64,000 nucleotides of DNA from Tenacibaculum tangerinum (GCF_029853675.1 NZ_CP122539.1:2561001-2625000); one strand, 5' to 3'. Counted from the stretch's first letter, positions 1 to 9,453 are shown. Program-made: numbers and translations. Notes: generated by a model not told the origin, from the letters alone.

Positions 1-157
1 AATTAAAGAAGGACTCTATGTTTGCGGAACGTTAGCAGGTTGGAGAAGTCAATTTGCTATTGCAGCAGGAAGTGGAGCCAGTGTTGCAACCGATATTTTA
101 ACAATATGGAATGAACATGTACCGACTAAAGTGCATGATAAACATAAAACAGAATAA
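1..157 (+). CDS. NAD(P)/FAD-dependent oxidoreductase, C-terminal fragment
   Basis: The reading frame is open from base 2 and ends with TAA at 155-157, giving the last 51 residues of a protein cut off by the window edge. It reads GLYVCGTLAGWRSQFAIAAG, the C-terminal FAD-contacting segment of thioredoxin-reductase-like flavoproteins, where a Gly-Asp/Thr turn is followed by a helix rich in Ala and Gly. The family couples NAD(P)H oxidation to reduction of a disulfide or another acceptor in the cytosol. The active-site part lies outside the window, so the substrate cannot be named. It ends 21 bases before the endonuclease gene on the same strand. Confidence 0.6.
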   Translation, partial: IKEGLYVCGTLAGWRSQFAIAAGSGASVATDILTIWNEHVPTKVHDKHKTE

Positions 158-178
158 GTATTTATTAAAAACAAGATT

Positions 179-1318
179 ATGAAAAAAGTAATTGGACTCA
201 TGGCAATGTTAGTATTGTTTATGAATTGTGGTGGTAGTGATAGCGAAGTAGTACCCCCTGTTGAAGAAGATAAAGTAGTTGCTGTTAACGATTCTTTTGA
301 AGTAAACGAGAATACAGAAACAGCATTGCCAAGTTTTTTAGCAAATGATACCTATACCTCAGGAAAGGTAAAAGTAACGTTTGAGACAACCTCAGCTAGA
401 AACGGAACTATTGTAAGAAACAACGATGTGTTTACATATACGCCAGCAAAAGACTTTGTAGGCGCAGATTCTTTTAAGTATACAATTTGCAGTACTATTG
501 ATACTAATAGTTGTGCTACAGCAACCGTAGTAATTACTGTAAAAGCAACAACCACAGGTAACCCAGGGAGTTTTTCAATTCCTTCGGAAATTTCAGCCTA
601 TTATAAAAATGTTGATTTTACATTAACAGGAAGCTCTTTAAAAGATATGTTAGCAACAACAGTAATTGGCACACATACCACTTTTTTAGACTATACGCCA
701 GGTGTTTGGAATACCTTAAAACAATCGGACCTTGATATTACGGATAATAGTAAAGTTGTTTTAATTTATGGATATGATGATACTGACGGAAACTATGTAA
801 CTGATAGAACCCGTAGTAAAGATGCTAATGGAGGCACAGCAGGAACAGATTGGAATAGAGAACATGTATACCCTAAATCATTGGGGAATCCTAATTTAGG
901 AACTTCTGGTCCAGGAGCAGATGCACACCATTTAAGACCATCAGATGTAACTTTTAATTCTCAAAGAGGAAGTAAGTTGTTTGCGGCGGGCTCAGGAAAT
1001 GCTGGAGACGTCTCTGGAAACTGGTATCCAGGCGATGAATGGAAAGGCGATGTAGCTCGTATGATGATGTATATGTATTTGCGTTACGGAAACCAATGCT
1101 TGCCCAAAAATGTTGCTGTAGGATCTGCCGTGGCGTCTGATAGTAATATGGTTAGCTTGTTACTAGAATGGAATGCAGAAGATCCAGTATCAGATTTAGA
1201 AAAACAACGTAATAATGTAGTAGCGAACGACCAAGGAAACAGAAATCCATTCATCGATAATCCTTACTTAGCAACCGTAATTTGGAATGGTACCGAAGCA
1301 GAAAATACTTGGAAATAG
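179..1318 (+). CDS. Endonuclease I family lipoprotein with Ig-like domain
   Basis: A 379-residue exported nuclease. The N-terminus is a lipoprotein signal with lipobox LFMNC (Cys17). Residues about 35-120 form an Ig/cadherin-like repeat (VNDSFEVNENT ... DSFKYTIC), of the type that spaces enzymes off the Bacteroidetes cell surface. From about residue 135 onward is an endonuclease I (EndA/Bsn) domain: NREHVYPKS carries the catalytic His, followed by DAHHLRPSD and the Asn-rich NSQRGSKLF. The family cleaves DNA or RNA without sequence specificity using Mg2+ and is normally extracellular, probably here for nutrient scavenging. The start ATG is the only one before the signal peptide. Domain calls rest on motifs; substrate is inferred. 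Confidence 0.85.
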   Translation: MKKVIGLMAMLVLFMNCGGSDSEVVPPVEEDKVVAVNDSFEVNENTETALPSFLANDTYTSGKVKVTFETTSARNGTIVRNNDVFTYTPAKDFVGADSFKYTICSTIDTNSCATATVVITVKATTTGNPGSFSIPSEISAYYKNVDFTLTGSSLKDMLATTVIGTHTTFLDYTPGVWNTLKQSDLDITDNSKVVLIYGYDDTDGNYVTDRTRSKDANGGTAGTDWNREHVYPKSLGNPNLGTSGPGADAHHLRPSDVTFNSQRGSKLFAAGSGNAGDVSGNWYPGDEWKGDVARMMMYMYLRYGNQCLPKNVAVGSAVASDSNMVSLLLEWNAEDPVSDLEKQRNNVVANDQGNRNPFIDNPYLATVIWNGTEAENTWK

Positions 1319-1611
1319 CGTGCAAATAGAATTAAACAGAAACCTCTAAAACCTTATGCTATTTTCTAAGCATACTAAAATGGCCGATACTATAGAAACA
1401 TTTGTATCAGCCTGTATAGATTAGGTTTAAGTAATACCATATAGAAGAACTCTTCGAGAATTGTATGGTTTAACCTCTTTACAGTCACTATATCATGTAT
1501 TACAAACAAAGAACCTTGGAATCAGTTTAATTTATATCGGTTACTAACCTATACAAAACAAAATATACAAGATCACGAAAATATAGTTTTAAAAAACCGT
1601 ATTTTCGTTAT
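1319..1611. other. Intergenic region, no gene seen
   Basis: This 293-base gap between the nuclease and uvrC contains no convincing coding sequence on either strand. A weak imperfect hairpin lies around 1437-1471 (ACCATA ... TATGGT arms), with no T-tract after it. The promoter of uvrC is presumably here, but I see no clean TTTG/TAnnTTTG pair. Confidence 0.4.
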
Positions 1612-3398
1612 ATGCCAACATCACTTGAACTTCAAATAAAAACATTACCTAATTCACCAGGCGTTTATCAGTATTTTGATAAAAACGATGTAATTATTTA
1701 TGTAGGGAAAGCAAAAAACTTAAAAAAGCGAGTTTCTTCATATTTTACCAAAAATCACGAAAATGGAAAAACCCGAGTGTTGGTAAAAAAATTGTTCGAA
1801 TAGAACATATCGTAGTAGACACAGAAACAGATGCACTGCTACTTGAAAACAACCTGATAAAAAAATACCAACCACGGTACAATGTACTTTTAAAAGATGA
1901 TAAATCCTATCCGTGGATTTGCATTAAAAAAGAGCGATTTCCACGAATATTTTCTACACGAAGAGTTATCAAAGACGGTTCAGAATATTTTGGGCCCTAT
2001 ACCAATGTAAAAACAGTATATGCGCTGTTAGACCTTATTAAAGAGTTGTATCCGCTACGAACGTGTAATTATGATTTAAGTCAAGAAAAGATTGCAACAG
2101 GCAAATACAAAGTGTGCCTAGAATACCATTTAGGCAATTGTAAAGGACCTTGTGAAGGATACCAAACGGAAGAAAATTATTTAGAAGATATTAAGGCAAT
2201 CCGAAACATTATTAAGGGAAATTTTAAAGAAAGTTTACAGCAACTTGAAAAAATTATGCTCGATTTTGCAGCCGATATGCGGTTTGAAGAAGCCCAAAAA
2301 ATCAAAGAAAAATTAGCATCGTTACAAAACTATCAAGCAAAATCAACTATAGTAAATCCATCAATTAACAACGTAGACGTGTTTTCAATTATTTCTGATG
2401 AAACCCATGGCTATGCCAACTTTTTTAAAGTAATGAACGGTGCCATTGTACAGTCGTACACTACAGAAATTAAGAAAAAATTAGACGAAACAGATAAAGA
2501 GCTGTTAGAGTTATTTATTATAGAAACCCGTCAGCGTTTTCACTCGTTGTCAAAAGAAATCTATGTGCCTTTTAAAGTAAAAGTAGGAAACGATGTTAAA
2601 GTTACGGTACCTAAATTAGGAGACAAAAAAAGAATTGTTGAATTATCAGAGCGAAATGCGAAGTTTTACCGACAAGAGCAATTTAAACAAATAAAAATTG
2701 TAGACCCAGACCGTCATGTAAAACGAATTATGGCACAGATGCAAAAAGACTTACGATTAAAAGAAGAACCGCGTCATATAGAGTGTTTTGACAACTCCAA
2801 CATTCAAGGAACCAATCCTGTAGCTGCCTGTGTAGTTTTTAAAGACGGAAAACCCAGTAAAAAAGATTATCGCCATTTTAATATTAAAACCGTAGAAGGC
2901 CCCGATGATTTTGCTTCGATGGAAGAAGTCGTATACCGACGATACAAACGACTGCTAAACGAAGAAAAACCATTACCTCAGCTAATTGTAATTGATGGAG
3001 GGAAAGGGCAGTTGTCATCTGCTTTGAAAAGCTTAGAAGCCTTAAATTTAAGAGGAAAAATAGCCATTATAGGTATTGCAAAACGATTGGAAGAAATTTA
3101 TTATCCAGGCGATCCAGTTCCGTTGTATTTAGATAAAAAATCAGAAACGCTTAAAATAATTCAATATTTACGTAACGAAGCACACCGTTTCGGAATTACG
3201 TTCCATAGAAACAAACGAAGTAAGAGTGCCATTCAATCGGAGTTAGAACAAATTCCTGATATTGGCAAGCAAACAATTACCAATTTATTGCGTAAATTTA
3301 AATCAGCAAAAAGAGTGAAAGCAGCCAGTTTAGAAGAATTAAAAGAAGTCGTTGGAAATGCAAGAGCTCAAAAAATATACACCTATTATCAAAAATAA
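1612..3398 (+). pseudogene. uvrC: uvrC, excinuclease ABC subunit C, with one-base frameshift
   Basis: UvrC makes the dual incisions of nucleotide excision repair together with UvrA and UvrB. The first 60 or so residues (1612-1803) are the GIY-YIG nuclease start: SPGVYQYF and [14 protein letters not shown]. That frame runs into TAG at 1801, but the next frame continues without a break as [18 protein letters not shown] to the end at 3398, including the UVR motif (FEEAQKIKEKL), the RNase H-like C-terminal nuclease (HIECFDNSNIQG, LIVIDGGKGQL) and the helix-hairpin-helix end (IPDIGKQTITNLL). Joining them needs 8 A's where the run at 1785-1791 has 7. Full length would be about 595 residues, normal for UvrC. 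The cause is either a homopolymer sequencing error or a real mutation; everything else looks under selection. Confidence 0.9.
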
Positions 3399-3403
3399 AA
3401 AAA

Positions 3404-5593
3404 ATGAAAAAATTGCTTTTTTTACTACTGTTTCCAGCTTTCATACTGGCACAAGACCAACCAAAAGTAGGCTTGGTACTTAGTGGTGGCGGAGCTAAAG
3501 GATTTGCGCATTTAGGTATCTTAAAAGAGATAGAAAAAGCGGGAGTAGAAATAAATTATATCGGAGGTACAAGTATGGGTGCCGTTATTGGTGGTTTGTA
3601 TGCATCGGGTTATACGGCAGCACAAATTGAAGAAAAAATTCTTGAAACAAACTTTATGTATCTATTACAAGATAAAGTTCCGAGAAGAGAAAAACCGTTT
3701 TTCAATAAAGAATACGGAGAAAAATATGCAATTTCTTTACCCATAAAAGATGGAAGTTTAGGACTCCCCTTGGGGCTATCGAAAGGTCAAAATGTGCTTA
3801 ATTTCTTAACAGAACTCCTAGCACCTGTTGACGATATTACTGATTTTTCAAAATTGCCTATACCCTTCTACTGCATAGCAACCAATATTGAAACAGGAGA
3901 AGAAGAGGTGTTAAAAAGCGGGTCATTGCCCCTAGCTGTAAGAGCGAGTGCTGCATTTCCATCACTATTAAACCCTGTTGAAATAGGTAATAAACTGTTA
4001 ATAGATGGGGGCGTTGTAAACAACTTCCCAGTCGATGTAATGAAAGAAAAAGAGGTTGACATCATCATAGGGGTTAGTGTTCAAGGAGAACTGTTAAAAA
4101 GAGAGGAATTAACCTCTATAGCAGCACTTTTATCACAAATAATTAATTTTCAGATGTACGATAAATCTGATAAACAAGTAAAGCTATTAGATATTTATAT
4201 TCGACCTGATATTGTTGATTATAGTGTGATTTCTTTCGACAAAAAAGATGAAATTTTAGCAGAAGGAGAAAGAATAGCAAAGCCATACAGAGCTGTTTTT
4301 GATAGTATTGCCAAAATGCAACCTAACAAGAAAAAGTTGCCTAAAATAACTCCTAAAGAAGAGAAATTTATTGTAGATAGAATTAACATTATAGGAAATA
4401 AAAATTACACCAATAATTACATTTTAGGAAAATTACAACTAAGAGAGGGAGATAGCGTGTCTTACAAACAAATTTCTAAAAAAATTAACACCCTAACAGC
4501 ATCGAAAAACTTTAAGAGAATTGATTACCATTTTGAAAAATCTTTTCAAGGTAGAAAGTTAGAAATTAGTGTAAAAGAAGATGAGATAAACTCTTATTTA
4601 AGATTAGGCTTACATTACGATTTACTATACAAATCGGCAGTATTGCTAAACTATAACCATAAAAAACTACTTTTTCAAAACGACAATTTTTCTTTCGATA
4701 TTGGCATAGGAGATAAGATTAGGTATAATTTAGAGTATTTTGTAGACAATGGTTTGTTACCAAGCTATGGTTTTAGAACACGATACAACACTTTTAGTAG
4801 CGACTTTATTTATAGTTCTGATTTCATAAATGGAGAATACACCGATTTTTCTACCTCGCTATACTTGCAAACAACCTATGATAAAAAATTTGCCGTAGGA
4901 GTTGGTGTCGAACATAAAAACATAAGTGCGAGTACACAAAATATTTCAGCAGAAGGAAAAGAAGATTTTTTTGATAAAAGTAACTATATAAATGCATACT
5001 CTTTTATAAAGTTAGATACGTATAACAAAGAAATGTTTCCTACAAAAGGATTTTATGTAGACGTAGGTTTTAACTGGTTTTTGTGGTCTGATAGAAATAA
5101 TAGGCTTGATGAATTAATAGAAAACAGTGCTTCTTTTCAACAATTTTCTCAAATAGGAGGTAGTGTTGGTTTTGCAACCACCTTTTTTAATAAATTAACG
5201 CTTCAATACACCTCGCAGATAGGCTATACGTTAGGAAAAAAAGAATCTGAAATTTTCGATTATCACCTAGGAGGGTATAATCAAAATTATATAAACAACT
5301 TTATTCCAATGTATGGTTACGATACAGGAGGACTAAACAACCAATCGTATTTAAGATCAGAATTTAATTTTCGTTACAATTTTTATAAAAAGCATTATGC
5401 AGTGTTCATTGCAAATTATGCGAGAGTAGAAGAAGATGTTTTCGAGGGTGTAAACCTGCTTAAAAACGCCAAATCTGGTTATGCACTTGGGTATAGTTTA
5501 GAAACTTTCTTAGGCCCCATCGAATTAAAATACAGTTGGTCGCCAGATCATACCGAAAACTACTGGTTATTTAACTTGGGTTTTTGGTTTTAG
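3404..5593 (+). CDS. Patatin-like phospholipase with C-terminal outer-membrane barrel
   Basis: A 729-residue outer-membrane protein. After a signal peptide (MKKLLFLLLFPAFILAQ) comes a patatin domain with the oxyanion GGGAKG, nucleophile GTSMG (Ser about 57) and dyad Asp in LLIDGGVVNNFP. Around residues 320-390 is a POTRA-like segment (INIIGNKNYTNNYILGKLQLREGD), and the remainder is a 16-strand-type BamA/surface-antigen barrel ending in aromatic WLFNLGFWF. This is the architecture of PlpD-type type Vd autotransporters, in which the lipase is carried by its own barrel; in Bacteroidetes the relation to true secretion is less clear. It starts 5 bases after uvrC and so may be cotranscribed. A strong bidirectional terminator follows. 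Lipid hydrolysis is inferred from the intact dyad. Confidence 0.88.
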   Translation: MKKLLFLLLFPAFILAQDQPKVGLVLSGGGAKGFAHLGILKEIEKAGVEINYIGGTSMGAVIGGLYASGYTAAQIEEKILETNFMYLLQDKVPRREKPFFNKEYGEKYAISLPIKDGSLGLPLGLSKGQNVLNFLTELLAPVDDITDFSKLPIPFYCIATNIETGEEEVLKSGSLPLAVRASAAFPSLLNPVEIGNKLLIDGGVVNNFPVDVMKEKEVDIIIGVSVQGELLKREELTSIAALLSQIINFQMYDKSDKQVKLLDIYIRPDIVDYSVISFDKKDEILAEGERIAKPYRAVFDSIAKMQPNKKKLPKITPKEEKFIVDRINIIGNKNYTNNYILGKLQLREGDSVSYKQISKKINTLTASKNFKRIDYHFEKSFQGRKLEISVKEDEINSYLRLGLHYDLLYKSAVLLNYNHKKLLFQNDNFSFDIGIGDKIRYNLEYFVDNGLLPSYGFRTRYNTFSSDFIYSSDFINGEYTDFSTSLYLQTTYDKKFAVGVGVEHKNISASTQNISAEGKEDFFDKSNYINAYSFIKLDTYNKEMFPTKGFYVDVGFNWFLWSDRNNRLDELIENSASFQQFSQIGGSVGFATTFFNKLTLQYTSQIGYTLGKKESEIFDYHLGGYNQNYINNFIPMYGYDTGGLNNQSYLRSEFNFRYNFYKKHYAVFIANYARVEEDVFEGVNLLKNAKSGYALGYSLETFLGPIELKYSWSPDHTENYWLFNLGFWF

Positions 5594-5600
5594 AAATAAA

Positions 5601-5632
5601 AAAATCCCATATCAGTCGATATGGGATTTTTG
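5601..5632. terminator. Bidirectional rho-independent terminator
   Basis: A perfect 13-bp stem (AAAATCCCATATC / GATATGGGATTTT) with a 4-base loop sits between two convergent genes, the patatin protein and RNase G, with T-runs on both strands. Confidence 0.85.
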
Positions 5633-5659
5633 TTTCATAATAAGATTGCCTTACTTACT

Positions 5660-7195
5660 TTATGCCTTCTTTTTTAAGTAGAATTTGTACTGTAAGTATT
5701 GGTAAGCATCTCTAGGTAATATTTTAATCCACTTTTTGTGTTGTACAAACCATTTAAAACGGATTGAGTTCACGCCTTTTGTCAAATAAGCAGCTATAAA
5801 TGGGTGTACGTTTAACGTAATCTCTTTATAGTTTTTGCCATTGTTTAAAATGCGTTCTAGTTCGGCTTCTATTTTATCTAATAAAACGATAGGAGCCTCA
5901 ACTTCTCCATTTTTATTTGGGTTTGGTTCACGTGTTTTTATCTCTAATTCAGGTCGTACACGTTGTCTTGTAATTTGTACTAAACCAAATTTACTTGGAG
6001 GTAAAATTTTATGCTTCGTACGATCTAAAGACATCGCTTCTTTTAAATGTTGATATAACTTTTGTCTGTTTTCGGCAGACTTCATATCGATAAAATCAAC
6101 TACGATAATTCCGCCCATATCTCGTAACTGTAATTGACGAGCTATTTCACTGGCAGCAATTAAATTGACTTCTAAAGCTGTTTCTTCTTGATTTAAGGAT
6201 TTGTTTGAACGATTACCACTGTTTACATCGATAACATGCAAAGCTTCGGTATGTTCAATAACTAAATAAGCTCCTTTGCTCATCGAAACTGTTTTACCAA
6301 ACGATGTTTTTATTTGTCGTTCGATACCATATTTTTCAAAAATAGGAACATCAGAACGGTGGTGTTTTACAATTTTTTCCTTTTCAGGATAAATCTCTTG
6401 TAAATACTCTTTAATTTCAACCTTTAAGGTTTCATCGTTGGTTACTATACTTGTAAAAGAATCGTTCATTACATCTCTTAATATAGACGATGCTCTGTTT
6501 AACTCGCTCAATATTTTAGTTGGTGTATTGTTGTTGGCTATGCGTTTGCACATCGTTTTCCAACGCTCGAGTGAATTTTGTAAATCTTTATCAAGTTCTG
6601 CTACCTTTTTACCTTCAGCAACAGTACGTAAAATAAGTCCAAACCCTTTTGGTTTGATACTTTTTGCTAATTTTTTTAAACGTTCCTTTTCTTTCGGATC
6701 TGCTATTTTTTGCGATACCGATATACGGTTAGAAAAAGGAACTAAAACTAAAAATCTACCTGCAATAGAAAGCTCTGAGCTAATGCGCGGACCTTTGGTA
6801 GATATGGGTTCTTTTACAATTTGTACTAGTAAATTTTGACCTGATTTTAGTACATCGTTAATACTTCCATCTTTGTTGATGTCTTCTTCAAATCGGAAGT
6901 TTTTTAAAGTGAATTCTTTGTAATTACCTGTGCTTACTTTCTTAATGAATTTGTTTAAAGATTGCACTTGCGGTCCCAAATCGTGATAGTGTAAAAAACC
7001 ATCTTTTGGATATCCAACATTTACAAAAGCAGCATTTAATCCAGTCATTACCTTTCCTATTTTAGCTAGAAAAATGTCTCCGACTGAAAAATTATTGTCG
7101 CTTGTTTCTTTGTTTAACTCAATAAGTTTACCATCTCTTAGTAAGGCGAAATCAATATCAGAAGAATTGGAACGAATTATTAATTCTGTTTTCAT
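5660..7195 (-). CDS. rng: Ribonuclease E/G family protein (RNase G)
   Basis: A 511-residue endoribonuclease of the RNase E/G family, which trims 5' ends of 16S rRNA and starts mRNA decay in the cytosol. The S1-type RNA-binding region lies near residues 35-125 (VGDIFLAKIGKVMTGLNAAF, GFLHYHD). The DNase I-like catalytic part has the metal-binding Asp residues in HVIDVNSGNRSNKS and IIVVDFIDM. The C-terminus is short, without the long degradosome scaffold of RNase E, hence the G assignment. In Flavobacteria it typically sits beside HU and mutY, as here. The start ATG gives the usual MKTELIIRS opening. Confidence 0.9.
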   Translation of the reverse strand: MKTELIIRSNSSDIDFALLRDGKLIELNKETSDNNFSVGDIFLAKIGKVMTGLNAAFVNVGYPKDGFLHYHDLGPQVQSLNKFIKKVSTGNYKEFTLKNFRFEEDINKDGSINDVLKSGQNLLVQIVKEPISTKGPRISSELSIAGRFLVLVPFSNRISVSQKIADPKEKERLKKLAKSIKPKGFGLILRTVAEGKKVAELDKDLQNSLERWKTMCKRIANNNTPTKILSELNRASSILRDVMNDSFTSIVTNDETLKVEIKEYLQEIYPEKEKIVKHHRSDVPIFEKYGIERQIKTSFGKTVSMSKGAYLVIEHTEALHVIDVNSGNRSNKSLNQEETALEVNLIAASEIARQLQLRDMGGIIVVDFIDMKSAENRQKLYQHLKEAMSLDRTKHKILPPSKFGLVQITRQRVRPELEIKTREPNPNKNGEVEAPIVLLDKIEAELERILNNGKNYKEITLNVHPFIAAYLTKGVNSIRFKWFVQHKKWIKILPRDAYQYLQYKFYLKKKA

Positions 7196-7323
7196 TCTGA
7201 ATATAGTTTTGTGCCAACGTAGAATTACGAAGACGGATTAAAATTTGTAAACAGGTATATTATTTTATACCATTTTAAGGTGTTAAAACCTTAATGTCAA
7301 TGAACTTAGCTTATAAAAGCAAC

Positions 7324-7351
7324 GAAAAAGTAAGCTATTGCTTACTTTTTC
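7324..7351 (-). terminator. Hairpin terminator overlapping the stop of the small basic gene
   Basis: An 11-bp perfect stem (GAAAAAGTAAG / CTTACTTTTTC) with a 6-base loop. The stop codon of the 29-residue minus-strand gene (7342-7344) lies inside the stem, so coding end and terminator share sequence. Confidence 0.65.
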
Positions 7352-7431
7352 TTATGACGGTTTGCTCTCGCTCGTTTTTTTCTTTTGTGTGTAGAGATTT
7401 TAGCTCTCTTTCTTTTTTTACCACTTGGCAT
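7342..7431 (-). CDS. Small highly basic conserved protein (29 aa), COX24/AURKAIP1-like
   Basis: The minus strand encodes a 29-residue protein beginning MPSGKKRKRAKISTHKRKK and ending in RHKKK, so more than half of it is Lys, Arg or His. Short proteins of exactly this kind are conserved across Bacteroidetes and are annotated there as AURKAIP1/COX24-domain proteins, related to a mitochondrial small-subunit ribosomal protein; a ribosome-associated role is therefore likely but is inference. It lies between RNase G and HU on the same strand. An A-rich stretch precedes the ATG, as is usual for Bacteroidetes, which rely little on Shine-Dalgarno sequences. It is easily missed because of its length. 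Confidence 0.8.
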   Translation of the reverse strand: MPSGKKRKRAKISTHKRKKRARANRHKKK

Positions 7432-7489
7432 AGTTAAAATGTTTTTGTAAAACCTTAAAAATAAAGGTTTTGGGTTAATATTTTTTTAA

Positions 7490-7780
7490 TTACTTTACAG
7501 CCACCTTAGTCTTCACTCCTTCGGTAAACACTTTTGAAGGCTTGAAAGCAGGGATATTGTGTGCAGGAATCTTGATAGTTGTATTCTTAGAAATATTTCT
7601 ACCAGTTTTTTCTGCTCTGGTTTTAATAATGAAGCTACCAAAACCTCTTAAATATACATTATCTCCATTCTCTAATGCATCTTTTACTTCTTCCATGAAT
7701 GCTTCAACAGTCGCTAAAACATCTGCTTTTTCAATTCCACTTTTATCTGAAATTTTAGATACGATATCTGCTTTTGTCAT
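7490..7780 (-). CDS. HU family DNA-binding protein
   Basis: A 96-residue histone-like nucleoid protein that binds and bends DNA as a dimer. The start is taken at the ATG giving MTKADIVSKISDKSG, since upstream codons would add an atypical A-rich-derived leader. The helical dimerisation half (about 1-45) is followed by the beta arm signature GFGSFIIKTRAEKTGRNI, with TIKIPAHNIPAFKPSK forming the DNA-contacting arm and C-terminal helix. The gene stands alone with its own promoter and is divergent from mutY. Confidence 0.92.
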   Translation of the reverse strand: MTKADIVSKISDKSGIEKADVLATVEAFMEEVKDALENGDNVYLRGFGSFIIKTRAEKTGRNISKNTTIKIPAHNIPAFKPSKVFTEGVKTKVAVK

Positions 7781-7825
7781 TTTAAATATATTTTTTTGTT
7801 TGTTTTCTTTAAAAAATTGAGGGTG

Positions 7826-7856
7826 CAAATATATGATAATTAATCTATTCCGAAAA
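7826..7856 (-). promoter_or_regulatory. Putative HU promoter
   Basis: On the minus strand TATATTTG (7826-7833) matches the Bacteroidetes -7 box TAnnTTTG exactly, with TTTT 19 bases upstream as a 3-of-4 match to the -33 TTTG. The start codon follows about 45 bases downstream. Confidence 0.5.
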
Positions 7857-7915
7857 AAATAAGAGCAAAAATATCTAAATTAAATGTACTAAGTTTGCAG
7901 CCACAATTTACATAA

Positions 7916-8962
7916 ATGGTTTTAGCTAAGCAATTAATATATTGGTATTTAAAAAATAAAAGAGAACTTCCTTGGAGAAAAACAAAGAATCCGTATCATA
8001 TTTGGTTAAGTGAAATTATGCTACAACAAACAAGAGTTGCCCAAGGATTGCCCTATTTTTTGGCGTTTACAAAAGAATTTCCGACCGTGTTCGATTTAGC
8101 AAAAGCAAACGAGAGCAAGGTGCTAAAATTATGGCAAGGTTTAGGCTATTATTCAAGAGCAAGAAACCTTCATTTTACAGCTAAGTATGTAGCAGAAGAA
8201 TTAAACGGGGTATTTCCTAAAACATATAAAGAGTTGCTTACTTTAAAAGGAGTGGGAGATTATACAGCTTCTGCCATAGCTTCTATATGCTATAATGAAC
8301 CCGTAGCAGTAGTTGATGGTAATGTATACAGAGTTTTATCGCGCTTTTTTGGGATAGATACCCCCATTAATTCCAACAAAGGGGTTAAGGAATTTAAAGA
8401 ATTGGCACAAACCTTAATAGATACCTCACAACCTGGCGTATATAATCAGGCAATTATGGATTTCGGAGCATTGCATTGCAAACCTCAAAATCCGTTGTGT
8501 CATGAGTGTCCGCTCGCAGACAGCTGTGTAGCGTTGGCAAAAAATCAGGTAAAAAACCTTCCTGTAAAAGAAAAAACGATAAAAATAAAAAAACGATACT
8601 TTAATTATATAGTACCTGTTACACCGCAGAACGAAACTGTTTTAGAAGAAAGAAAAGGAAAGGGTATTTGGCAAGGATTGTATCAGTTTCCTTTAATAGA
8701 AACTACTAAGAAAATAGGCGAAAAAGAATTGATAGAAAGTAAACAATTCACGACACTTTTTCCGAAGGAAACCACCATTTCCTTATTTTACAACAAAGAC
8801 ATTGTTCACAAATTATCTCACCAACATTTAATTACGAGATTTTGGATTGTGAAAACGGAGATAGTAAACAAAGAAATGATAAACTGGGCAGAGGTTAAAA
8901 AACACCCAGTACCAGTGCTTATTGATAAGTTTTTACAAGAATACTTAAACGAGAAATCTTAA
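7916..8962 (+). CDS. mutY: A/G-specific adenine glycosylase MutY
   Basis: MutY removes adenine mispaired with 8-oxoguanine in base excision repair. The 348-residue protein has the helix-hairpin-helix TLKGVGDYTASAIASICY with catalytic Asp in VAVVDGNVYRVLSR, the catalytic Glu in IWLSEIMLQQTRV, the [4Fe-4S] cysteines in LHCKPQNPLCHECPLADSC, and a C-terminal Nudix-like 8-oxoG recognition domain (GKGIWQGLYQFPL). Length is normal. It heads the mutY-ssb-gldE-gldD block that is conserved in gliding Flavobacteria. A -7-like TAAGTTTG lies at 7890-7897 without a clear -33 box. Confidence 0.95.
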   Translation: MVLAKQLIYWYLKNKRELPWRKTKNPYHIWLSEIMLQQTRVAQGLPYFLAFTKEFPTVFDLAKANESKVLKLWQGLGYYSRARNLHFTAKYVAEELNGVFPKTYKELLTLKGVGDYTASAIASICYNEPVAVVDGNVYRVLSRFFGIDTPINSNKGVKEFKELAQTLIDTSQPGVYNQAIMDFGALHCKPQNPLCHECPLADSCVALAKNQVKNLPVKEKTIKIKKRYFNYIVPVTPQNETVLEERKGKGIWQGLYQFPLIETTKKIGEKELIESKQFTTLFPKETTISLFYNKDIVHKLSHQHLITRFWIVKTEIVNKEMINWAEVKKHPVPVLIDKFLQEYLNEKS

Positions 8963-8968
8963 TTTTTG

Positions 8969-8976
8969 TATATTTG
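8969..8976 (+). promoter_or_regulatory. Putative -7 box upstream of ssb
   Basis: TATATTTG is an exact match to TAnnTTTG, 23 bases before the ssb start. No good -33 element is seen at the expected spacing, which would fall in the end of mutY. Confidence 0.35.
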
Positions 8977-8999
8977 GTTGTACACAAAATTTTAATGCT

Positions 9000-9434
9000 A
9001 TGGCAGGAACAATAAACAAAGTTATTTTAATAGGGCACTTAGGAGATGAGGTTAAAATGCACTATTTTGAGGGAGGAAATTCTATAGGCCGTTTTCCCTT
9101 GGCAACTAATGAAACGTATACCAGCCGACAAACAGGAGAAAGAATAACGAATGTTGAATGGCATAATATTGTAGTGCGTAATAAGTTGGCTGAAATCTGC
9201 GAAAAATATTTAACCAAAGGAGACCGTGTGTATTGTGAAGGGCGAATAAAAACACGTCAGTACGAAGTTGATGGGCAAAAAAGATATGCTACAGAAATTC
9301 AGGTACAAGACATGACGTTCTTATCAACAAAAAAAGACCCAAATAATACGTCATCTAGCGAAGCTGCAACACAAAACAATTCTATACCACCTACTAGTAT
9401 AGCCAAAGAAGAAGATGACGATTTACCATTTTAG
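9000..9434 (+). CDS. ssb: Single-stranded DNA-binding protein
   Basis: A 144-residue SSB. The OB fold covers about residues 1-110 (NKVILIGHLGDEV, VEWHNIVVRNKLAEICEKYL, KGDRVYCEGRIKTRQY). A disordered Asn/Ser/Thr linker leads to the acidic tip EEDDDLPF, the standard docking tail for replication and repair proteins. SSB coats unwound DNA in replication, repair and recombination. It sits 37 bases after mutY and 19 bases before gldE. Confidence 0.95.
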   Translation: MAGTINKVILIGHLGDEVKMHYFEGGNSIGRFPLATNETYTSRQTGERITNVEWHNIVVRNKLAEICEKYLTKGDRVYCEGRIKTRQYEVDGQKRYATEIQVQDMTFLSTKKDPNNTSSSEAATQNNSIPPTSIAKEEDDDLPF

Positions 9435-9453
9435 TTTAATTAAATTTTAAAAA

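Noticed and set aside
1437..1471. Hairpin before uvrC as terminator or riboswitch
   Set aside because: The stem is imperfect, there is no T-tract, and no known riboswitch motif is visible.
1785..1803. Programmed frameshifting in uvrC
   Set aside because: No slippery heptamer with downstream structure, and the same kind of A-run lesion occurs in unrelated genes, so an indel or error is simpler.
5835..6839. Long open frames on the plus strand opposite RNase G
   Set aside because: They lie antisense to a strongly conserved gene and show no recognisable protein features.
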